From assembly GCA_018828205.1 (NCBI GenBank), contig JAHJWA010000049.1:1-26561 (forward strand): a stretch of DNA of 26,561 nt, in the 5' to 3' direction. Each line of letters opens with the position of its first letter. The stretch's first letter is position 1. The stretch is from Alphaproteobacteria bacterium. GTDB taxonomy: Bacteria; Pseudomonadota; Alphaproteobacteria; Sphingomonadales; Sphingomonadaceae. Made by a program: the position numbers and the translations under genes. Positions 21,136 to 26,561 of the stretch are shown in pieces. The notes under the pieces were generated by a model. That model was given only the letters and a program-made list of their open reading frames with translations. It made no database searches and had not been told where the DNA came from.

Positions 21136-21158
21136 GGGGTGGGACTTTCGCGCGCGTA
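21133..21158 (+). promoter_or_regulatory. ECF-type promoter for copAB
   Basis: TGAGGGGT (21133-21140), 14 bases, CGTA (21155-21158). The -35 element shares its TGA with the stop codon of the sigma gene. The copA start at 21192 follows 33 bases later, with AGGAG in between. copAB can thus be transcribed separately from the regulatory genes. Confidence 0.75.
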
Positions 21159-21191
21159 AGGGACGGTAAACGTGATGTCAGGAGCCTCTTT

Positions 21192-23000
21192 ATGATCGCC
21201 GTCAATCGACGCAAGTTTCTCGGAGCCGGAGCAGGGGGAATGGGCCTGCTCGGCCTTGCCGGGGCAATGCCGGCCTGGGCCCGCGGCGCGGACCTCCTTG
21301 CGGGAAATGCCCGCAAGGGGCTCGACGAGGTGGCTGGCCCGAACATCGACCTCACTGTCGCGCGGTCTGCCTTCGCGACCGGCAACAGGCGTGGCGGAGC
21401 AATCGCGATCAACGGCACGATCCCCGGCCCCTTATTGCGTTTGAAGGAAAGCACGACCGTCCGATTGAACGTCCATAACCAGCTCGAGGAAGACACATCG
21501 ATCCACTGGCACGGATTGCTTGTACCGTTCGAACTCGACGGGGTGCCAGGTGTGAGTTTTCCCGGCGTCAAACCGGGCGAAACCTTCACTGCGGAATTCC
21601 CGGTGCGCCAGTCGGGCACCTACTGGTGGCACTCGCATAGCGGCCTGCAGGAGCAGGCTGGACACTACGGCGCTATCGTGGTGGATCCGGCGGGACCCGA
21701 TCCTGTACAGGCCGACCGCGAATATATCGTGGTGCTCAGCGAATTCAGCGAGATGTCACCGCACACGATTTTCGACAAGCTCAAGAAGGGCGAAGGCTAC
21801 TTCAATTACAACCAGAATACCTGGACCGACGACTACCCGCTTTCGGGCGAGGATCGCCGGATGTGGGCCAGAATGCGCATGATGCCGACCGACATCCTCG
21901 ACGTGTCGAGCGCGGCCTATACATATCTGCTGAATGGCCATGGTCCGCTCGACAATCTTGAATACCTCTTCCGTCCGGGCGAGCGCGTGCGGCTGCGCTT
22001 CATCAATGCCGGGGCCATGACATTCTTCAATATTCGCATTCCAGGCCTGCCGATGACCGTTGTTCAGGCGGACGGGCAGAACGTCGAGCCGGTCGAAGTG
22101 GACGAGTTCCAGATCGGCGTCGCGGAGACCTACGACGTCGTCGTGACGCCGGGTGAGCAGCAGGCCTACACGCTGGTGGCCGAGTCGATGGACCGCTCGG
22201 GCATGGGCATCGCAACGCTTGCGAGCGCGCCTGGCGCGCGCGCGGCCATTCCGCCGCTGCGCGATCCCCCGCTTCTGACCATGGCCGACATGGGCATGAG
22301 CGGCATGGACCATGGCTCCGGCGACGATGCCGGCATGTCCGGAATGGACCACAGCAGTGGCGGCGATATGGCAGGGATGGATCATGGTTCGTCCGGCGAA
22401 TCCGATATGGCAAGCATGGCCGGAATGTCGGGTATGCAGATGCGTGATACCTCGCTCCTGCCTCCCGATGTGAAGGTCGGGCCTGGTCTCGACATGGTCT
22501 CGATGAACCCGGTCGACCGTATGGGCGATCCCGGCATCGGTCTCGCCGATGTCCCCCACCGCACGCTTGATTATCGCAAGCTACGCTCGCTGACACCTCA
22601 TAAGGAGGGCCGGACTCCCTCGCGGCGGATGGAAATCCATCTCACCGGGAACATGGAACGCTACATGTGGTCGTTCGACGGCAAGAAGTTCTCCGCCGTC
22701 TCCGACGAGCCGATCCGTTTCGCCTACAACGAGCGCGTGCGCGTCAAGCTGATCAACGACACGATGATGGCGCACCCGATCCATCTGCACGGACACTTTT
22801 TCGAACTGGTCAACGGCGCACCTGCCGATCGCCAGCCGCTCAAGCACACGGTTAACGTGCAGCCGGGCGGCAGCGCGCAGTTCGACCTGACCGCGGACGA
22901 GCCGGGCGACTGGGCCTTTCACTGCCACCTTCTCTATCACATGCATGCCGGGATGTTTCAGATCGTCACGGTTGCCAACCCGGTCGGAGAAGGCGCATGA
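21192..23000 (+). CDS. copA: CopA/PcoA-type periplasmic multicopper oxidase
   Basis: A 602-residue copper-resistance multicopper oxidase. I start at ATG 21192, seven bases after AGGAG; the open frame upstream belongs to promoter sequence. The Tat signal is NRRKFLGAGAGGMGLLGLAG with cleavage near AWA30. The copper-site motifs are HWHG (105-108), WWHSHS (145-150), HPIHLHGHFF (528-537) and HCHLLYHMHAGMF (577-589), the last giving the type-1 ligands. Between 363 and 418 lies a Met/His block with repeated GMSGMDH and AGMDHGS units, the Cu(I)-binding insert typical of CopA. It presumably oxidises and sequesters copper in the periplasm. It overlaps copB by ATGA and is preceded by its own ECF-type promoter. 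All ligands are intact. The length agrees with Pseudomonas CopA and E. coli PcoA. Confidence 0.96.
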   Translation: MIAVNRRKFLGAGAGGMGLLGLAGAMPAWARGADLLAGNARKGLDEVAGPNIDLTVARSAFATGNRRGGAIAINGTIPGPLLRLKESTTVRLNVHNQLEEDTSIHWHGLLVPFELDGVPGVSFPGVKPGETFTAEFPVRQSGTYWWHSHSGLQEQAGHYGAIVVDPAGPDPVQADREYIVVLSEFSEMSPHTIFDKLKKGEGYFNYNQNTWTDDYPLSGEDRRMWARMRMMPTDILDVSSAAYTYLLNGHGPLDNLEYLFRPGERVRLRFINAGAMTFFNIRIPGLPMTVVQADGQNVEPVEVDEFQIGVAETYDVVVTPGEQQAYTLVAESMDRSGMGIATLASAPGARAAIPPLRDPPLLTMADMGMSGMDHGSGDDAGMSGMDHSSGGDMAGMDHGSSGESDMASMAGMSGMQMRDTSLLPPDVKVGPGLDMVSMNPVDRMGDPGIGLADVPHRTLDYRKLRSLTPHKEGRTPSRRMEIHLTGNMERYMWSFDGKKFSAVSDEPIRFAYNERVRVKLINDTMMAHPIHLHGHFFELVNGAPADRQPLKHTVNVQPGGSAQFDLTADEPGDWAFHCHLLYHMHAGMFQIVTVANPVGEGA

Positions 23001-24343
23001 AGATAGTTATTTCCAGCCTGCTCGCCTCGGTCGCAGCCGGCTCGGTTCTCGCCTCTCCCGCCACGGCGCAGCACGCCGGTCACTCGGCGGCGGAGCCGCA
23101 GCAGAGCGCCGAGGCGCAGGCTGATGTCAAGACAAAGTGCGAGGAGGAAGCCGAGCGCCATCGCGCGATGGGGCATCCGGTAACCGAAGGGGCATGCGAA
23201 CCAGCGGCCCAATCTGAAACTGCCATGGACCATTCGACGATGGACCACTCCACCATGGATCACTCCGAGATGGATCAGGCGACCATGAATCATGGTTCGA
23301 TGACCGAGGGTGATGCTCATGGGGGCATGACGATGCCGATGGAGGCTGCCGGCCAGGAGTCGTCGCTCGAAGGCCGCGGCGGAATGGATCATGGCTCGGT
23401 GCAGCAAGACAAGCCTGCCGAGGGCGCGATCGAACATTCGCAGATGAACCACGGGGAGATGGGGCAGGCAGAAGCCGGCAACCCGCCGATGGGCCCTGGA
23501 CAAATCAATCACAGCCAGATGAACCATGGGCAGACTGGTTCGCAGGACATGCAGGGCATGGATCATTCGGCGATGCAGATGGGCTCGGACGATCATATTC
23601 CGCTGCTGCCGCCTCCTCCCGAGGCTGGAAGTGGTGCCGCCCGAGCGGCGGTCGCAATCTGGGGCGAGGAGGCCATGAACGAAGCGCGTCGCGAACTCAT
23701 CCGCGAGACCGACGGCGGTATGCGCTTCTGGTTCCAGGGCGACCGGCTTGAATACCGCGCCCGCGAGGGTGCGGATGGATATCTGTGGGACATCCAGGGC
23801 TATTATGGCGGCGATATCGACAAATTCTGGTTCAAGTCCGAGGGCGAAGGCAGCTTCGGGGAGCCCGTCGAGGGCGCGGAGGTCCAGGCTCTCTGGAGCC
23901 GCGCCATCGCGCCCTTCTTCGATTTTCAAGCGGGTGTTCGCCAGGATTTGACCGGCCCCGAACGCACTCACGCGGTCATCGGTATTCAGGGCCTCATGCC
24001 GTACCGTTTCGAGGTCGATGCCGCAGCCTTTGTCTCCACCAAGGGGGATGTGACGGCGCGGATCGAAGGCGAACTTGACCAACGTATCACCCAGCGGTTG
24101 ATCCTTCAGCCGCGTGCCGAAATCGCGCTTTCGGCACAGGACATTCCCGAACTGGGTATCGGCGCCGGCCTTGACCGGATCGAGGCAGGTCTGCGTCTTC
24201 GCTACGAGTTCGCACGCGAATTCGCGCCCTATGTCGGCGTTTCGCAGGAATGGCGCATCGGCGACAGCGCCGATTACGCGCGTGCCGCCGGAGAGGATCC
24301 GAGCGTCACCAACTATGTCGTCGGTGTGCGGTTCTGGTTCTGA
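22997..24343 (+). CDS. copB: CopB-type outer-membrane copper-resistance protein
   Basis: A 448-residue partner of CopA. A signal peptide (residues 1-24, ending SPATAQ) is followed by a long disordered Met/His region of about 180 residues containing MDHSTMDHSTMDHSEMDQ and repeated MNHG and MDHS units, which should bind copper. The last 240 residues form the CopB beta-barrel domain, with DGGMRFWFQGDRLEYR, ALWSRAIAPFFDFQAGVRQD, YVGVSQEWRIG and the barrel-type C-terminus VGVRFWF ending in Phe. The Met/His region is much longer than that of PcoB. It starts with ATG overlapping the copA TGA. A 25-base gap leads to the NTF2-like gene, so it is in the middle of the same transcript. Confidence 0.95.
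   Translation: MKIVISSLLASVAAGSVLASPATAQHAGHSAAEPQQSAEAQADVKTKCEEEAERHRAMGHPVTEGACEPAAQSETAMDHSTMDHSTMDHSEMDQATMNHGSMTEGDAHGGMTMPMEAAGQESSLEGRGGMDHGSVQQDKPAEGAIEHSQMNHGEMGQAEAGNPPMGPGQINHSQMNHGQTGSQDMQGMDHSAMQMGSDDHIPLLPPPPEAGSGAARAAVAIWGEEAMNEARRELIRETDGGMRFWFQGDRLEYRAREGADGYLWDIQGYYGGDIDKFWFKSEGEGSFGEPVEGAEVQALWSRAIAPFFDFQAGVRQDLTGPERTHAVIGIQGLMPYRFEVDAAAFVSTKGDVTARIEGELDQRITQRLILQPRAEIALSAQDIPELGIGAGLDRIEAGLRLRYEFAREFAPYVGVSQEWRIGDSADYARAAGEDPSVTNYVVGVRFWF
23225..23299 (+). repeat. 15-bp tandem repeat encoding MDHST-type units
   Basis: Five consecutive 15-base units starting at 23225, 23240, 23255, 23270 and 23285 encode MDHST, MDHST, MDHSE, MDQAT and MNHGS in copB. The period is in frame, so the number of copper-binding units can change without breaking the gene. 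Confidence 0.85.
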
Positions 24344-24368
24344 CTTTTGAGAAAAGGATTACAACAAA

Positions 24369-24887
24369 ATGACCAAGACTTTTACACGTATTGCGTCGAC
24401 CGCGCTCGCCCTTGCGCTGATACCTGCGCCCGCATGGGCCCAGCAAATGGATCATTCATCCCATGCAGGCCATCAGATGCAGGACATGGAAGCCTCCGCC
24501 GATGACGTGGCGGGCGCGGAGAACGCCATCAAGGCCTATCGCACCGCTCTTGAAGCGCGCGATGCGCAAGCGATGGGCGCGCTCTTTGCCGAGGAATCGG
24601 CGATTTTCGAGAACGGCAAGGCCGAAGGCAGTTTTACAAATTACATGGAGCATCACCTCGGGCCCGAGCTCGACGCGATCGTGAGCTTTACGTTCTCCGA
24701 TCCTACCCTGACCGTCACGCGGATGGGACACATGGCCTATGCCTACGAGACTTACGGTTACCGCATCGAACTTAGCGATGGCCGGGTGATCGAGCGCGAC
24801 GGCGTGGCGACATCGGTTCTCGCTCACGATGCCGATGGCTGGAAGATCGTTCAGTACCATTCCTCGTCGCGCGCACCGCGCAACTGA
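24369..24887 (+). CDS. Secreted NTF2-like (SnoaL/DUF4440-type) protein with His/Met leader
   Basis: A 172-residue periplasmic protein. A signal peptide ends near APAWAQ (25). A short metal-binding-like segment follows (QMDHSSHAGHQMQDMEA). Residues 45-168 form an NTF2/SnoaL fold: AENAIKAYRTALEARDAQAMGALFAEESAIFENG, the YMEHHLGPELDAI loop, and an ending DGWKIVQYHSSSRAP typical of DUF4440-like ketosteroid-isomerase relatives. No catalytic Asp/Tyr set can be assigned with confidence, so enzymatic activity is unproven. AAAAGGA lies ten bases before the ATG. It is the third gene of the copAB transcript; the His/Met leader suggests copper contact. Confidence 0.82.
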   Translation: MTKTFTRIASTALALALIPAPAWAQQMDHSSHAGHQMQDMEASADDVAGAENAIKAYRTALEARDAQAMGALFAEESAIFENGKAEGSFTNYMEHHLGPELDAIVSFTFSDPTLTVTRMGHMAYAYETYGYRIELSDGRVIERDGVATSVLAHDADGWKIVQYHSSSRAPRN

Positions 24888-24914
24888 CCAAGGTTTTCGA
24901 AGAGGTAGCACCGG

Positions 24915-25646
24915 TTGGCAACGCCGTCCTTGAAGCTGCGCCTGCATGTGCTCGGCAGCAAGATCCATAGGTGGCTGGCGATTTTCGTCGGTGTCCAGGT
25001 TCTCTTGTGGATGGGCACCGGCGCCCTCATGTCGTTTCTCGACCTGGAAGAGGTTCGCTCCGAACATGTCGTCTTGCGTGAACAAGAAGCGCTGCCCGCT
25101 GACGCCCCGCTCCCGGCCTGGGTCGCAAATGACGGCACTCTTGCGGCGGTAACGATGCGTTCGCTCGACGGCAAGGCGGTCACCGAGGTCCGAAAGATCG
25201 ACGGGACTGTTAGCCTTCACGATCCCTCGTCGGGACAAAAGCTCTCTCCCATTTCGGCTGAAGAGGCCAAATCCATTGCCCTGCGCGCCTGGACCGGACC
25301 ACGAACGACGATCGAGGCCGCGCGGATTATCGATGAGCCGGTCGGGACCGAGTTCCGCGGACCCTTTCCAGCCTGGCAGGTCACCTATACTGACGAGGCT
25401 TCGACGCGCATCTACATCGATGCTGCCAGCGGTACCCTCGGGGCGGCGCGCAGCGATACCTGGCGCCTGTTCGATTTCATCTGGGGCCTTCACATCATGG
25501 ACTGGACCGAGCGCGACCGTATCAACAGCTGGTGGCTACTCTTGTTCGGCATCGGTGGTACAATCATCGCCCTCTCGGGCTTTGTGTTGCTCGCCAACCG
25601 GATGCCCCGGATCCGCCGCCGCGCAAAGCGGCGAAAAGCCGCCTGA
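24915..25646 (+). CDS. PepSY-domain membrane protein
   Basis: A 243-residue inner-membrane protein with an N-terminal helix (WLAIFVGVQVLLWMGTGALMSFLDL), a periplasmic part of about 150 residues and a C-terminal helix (WWLLLFGIGGTIIALSGFVLLANRM) followed by a basic tail RRRAKRRKAA. The motif KIHRWLAIF and the GALM segment are PepSY_TM features. The periplasmic part contains two PepSY-like stretches (SPISAEEAKSIALRAW and PAWQVTYTDEASTRIYIDAASG). Such proteins occur in iron- and copper-linked reductase systems. The start is TTG 24915, preceded by AGAGG at ten bases. It is probably the fourth gene of the copAB transcript, 27 bases after the NTF2-like gene. It may be a PiuB-like protein, but no heme-binding His cluster is obvious. 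Confidence 0.78.
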   Translation: MATPSLKLRLHVLGSKIHRWLAIFVGVQVLLWMGTGALMSFLDLEEVRSEHVVLREQEALPADAPLPAWVANDGTLAAVTMRSLDGKAVTEVRKIDGTVSLHDPSSGQKLSPISAEEAKSIALRAWTGPRTTIEAARIIDEPVGTEFRGPFPAWQVTYTDEASTRIYIDAASGTLGAARSDTWRLFDFIWGLHIMDWTERDRINSWWLLLFGIGGTIIALSGFVLLANRMPRIRRRAKRRKAA

Positions 25647-25798
25647 ACCTCACATCCTGCGAGTATAGGCAGAATTCATCTCGCTCCGCCACGCAAGCCG
25701 TGAAGACTCCTTTCCGGCGTTTGCCAGTTCTCGCGATGAGGTCCGATATGCGTGATCTGGCGGACGATCAGCTCGGACAACATATTGCCAAATAAATA

Positions 25799-25824
25799 TG
25801 AGGGGCGGGAAGCTGCCGCGCGTA
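25799..25824 (+). promoter_or_regulatory. ECF-type promoter for DUF2231-like gene
   Basis: TGAGGGGC (25799-25806), 14 bases, CGTA (25821-25824). The next start codon is at 25875, 50 bases on. This is the sixth copy of the element and suggests the gene is transcribed independently of copAB. Confidence 0.7.
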
Positions 25825-25874
25825 TCAGGCACATAGGTCTTACTACAATTGCCGGGCCGGGAGACATACGAGAC

Positions 25875-26546
25875 ATGAAAGCCCCCTCATTTTTGGCGCT
25901 GCTCGCCGCCAGCCTGCTCTTCGTCGGACCCGTTCAGGCTCATGGCGACGAAAAGCACGGCGAAGAGACGAGCGCCGCGCCTGCTGCCACCAATGGCGAT
26001 GCGCACGACCAGGCGGACATGGCGCAGATGGGTGAGACCGCAGTTGCTGGCGAACCCTCCGGCGCGCACGATGAAGCGAGCGGGGGTCATGACGAAGTCG
26101 GTGGCCATTCAGGTGAAGGCGAAACCGGCGTCATTGCCGTCCTGAAGAAGATGCACCCAGCTACCATCCACTTTCCGGTCGCCTTGTTTCTCATGGCTGC
26201 GGCCACCGAATTGTTCGTGATGCGCCGGAAAGGAGCGGGCCTGGAAAGTGCGGTGCGCGTACTCGTCTACGGCGGAGCGGCCGGTGCGGTGATAGCCGCA
26301 CTGTTCGGATGGATCCACACCGGGCTGTGGTTCGGCGGCGATACCGTCATGCAGGTGCATCGATGGAACGGTATGCTGATCGCGGTTCTCGGTAGTGCGA
26401 TGGCATACCTCGCGAGCAGGCCGAGCCAGAGCCGCGCATGGCTGCGTACGGCTATCTTCTCGATGGCGGCACTTATTCTGGTGCAGGGCTTCCTTGGCGG
26501 CGAGCTCGCGCATGGGCCAAACCATCTTGGAATTTCCTGGCTCTGA
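25875..26546 (+). CDS. His-rich DUF2231-like membrane protein
   Basis: A 223-residue membrane protein. A signal sequence (FLALLAASLLFVGPVQA) precedes a hydrophilic region of about 80 residues rich in His, Asp and Glu (HGDEKHGEE, GAHDEASGGHDEVGGHSGEG), plausibly metal-binding. From about 93 the DUF2231 core begins with HPATIHFPVALFLMAAATELF and has four helices, including GWIHTGLWFGG and VHRWNGMLIAVLG, and ends with GELAHGPNHLG. I start at ATG 25875; the longer frame from 25752 crosses the ECF-type promoter. Conserved membrane His (HPATIHF, H197-type) hint at heme or copper binding, which is unproven. It lies under its own ECF-type promoter, and a ribosome-binding site for a following gene appears right after the stop. 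Confidence 0.82.
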   Translation: MKAPSFLALLAASLLFVGPVQAHGDEKHGEETSAAPAATNGDAHDQADMAQMGETAVAGEPSGAHDEASGGHDEVGGHSGEGETGVIAVLKKMHPATIHFPVALFLMAAATELFVMRRKGAGLESAVRVLVYGGAAGAVIAALFGWIHTGLWFGGDTVMQVHRWNGMLIAVLGSAMAYLASRPSQSRAWLRTAIFSMAALILVQGFLGGELAHGPNHLGISWL

Positions 26547-26551
26547 AGGAG
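26546..26551 (+). promoter_or_regulatory. Ribosome-binding site of a gene beyond the right edge
   Basis: AAGGAG immediately after the DUF2231-like stop codon, 10 bases before the window ends. No start codon is seen inside the window, so the next gene of the unit probably begins just outside it. Confidence 0.4.
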
Positions 26552-26561
26552 TTGAAGAGCA

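Noticed and set aside
21756..22559. A 267-codon minus-strand frame opposite copA
   Set aside because: Antisense shadow of the Met-rich block of copA; no start signal and no family features.
23225..23600. Regular short repeats in copB as a possible CRISPR array
   Set aside because: The period is 15 bases with no spacers and encodes in-frame Met/His units of a known copper protein.
22958..24082. A 374-codon minus-strand frame opposite copB
   Set aside because: Composition is an antisense echo of the Met/His repeats (His, Met and Arg runs), with no recognisable domain; copB on the plus strand is certain.
24456..25493. A 345-codon minus-strand frame across the NTF2-like and PepSY genes
   Set aside because: It spans two well-supported plus-strand genes and their gap and has no recognisable domain.
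25869..25891. CCCTCA with an upstream TACG near 25872 as a minus-strand ECF site
   Set aside because: Spacing is two bases short and it lies inside the start of the DUF2231-like gene with no minus-strand gene downstream.

Overview
The window is GC-rich bacterial DNA whose gene content looks like an alphaproteobacterium, most likely Sphingomonadales and perhaps Erythrobacteraceae. That placement is inference from protein style and gene neighbourhoods; there is no rRNA or other marker gene. Almost the whole window is a heavy-metal island dominated by copper defence. I see no transposase, integrase, tRNA, rRNA or CRISPR array.

Layout, left to right. (1) Minus strand, 1-3731: a Met-rich periplasmic protein, a small secreted protein, cusC, and a cusB that carries a C-terminal CusF domain and runs off the left edge. 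(2) Plus strand, 4054-4512: a CueR-type Cu(I) sensor. (3) Plus strand, 5071-9767: a CBS protein with five Cys-Cys pairs, an 854-residue dehydrogenase/VKOR/SPW-type membrane fusion, and a multicopper oxidase. (4) Minus strand, 9806-13603: an NAD(P)-binding protein, an FAD-dependent oxidoreductase broken by a one-base frameshift, a DUF442 phosphatase-like protein and an ETHE1-type persulfide dioxygenase. (5) Minus strand, 13698-17361: an APC permease followed by four genes joined by ATGA overlaps (glutaredoxin-MauE fusion, small ion channel, DUF305 protein, lipoprotein). (6) Minus strand, 17602-19701: a truncated AlbA_2 remnant, then methyltransferase, DUF411 and DUF5676-like genes. (7) Plus strand, 19835-21135: a CnrY/CnrX/CnrH-like anti-sigma, metal sensor and ECF sigma set. 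(8) Plus strand, 21192-26546: copA, copB, an NTF2-like protein, a PepSY membrane protein and a His-rich DUF2231-like membrane protein.

The main discovery is regulatory. A promoter-like element, T(G/A)AGGG-N16-CGTA, occurs six times with identical spacing. Each copy is correctly oriented upstream of a gene or operon: the CBS gene, the APC permease cluster, the methyltransferase-DUF411 operon, the sigma-factor operon itself, copA and the DUF2231 gene. The window encodes one ECF sigma factor beside a CnrX-like sensor that keeps all five CnrX metal ligands at exactly the CnrX spacing. I infer that these six sites are its regulon. A second set of elements, TTCC...GGAA palindromes inside long-spacer promoters, fits CueR. 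These lie before the Met-rich/cus genes, before cueR and before the CBS operon. The CBS operon therefore appears to receive both a periplasmic (ECF) and a cytoplasmic (CueR) metal signal.

Together the genes would export copper from the periplasm (Cus), oxidise and sequester it (two multicopper oxidases, CopB, Met-rich proteins), and manage thiol and sulfide stress (glutaredoxin-MauE, persulfide dioxygenase). Several members remain functionally unknown: the CBS protein, the dehydrogenase/VKOR fusion, the channel/DUF305/lipoprotein set and the methyltransferase.
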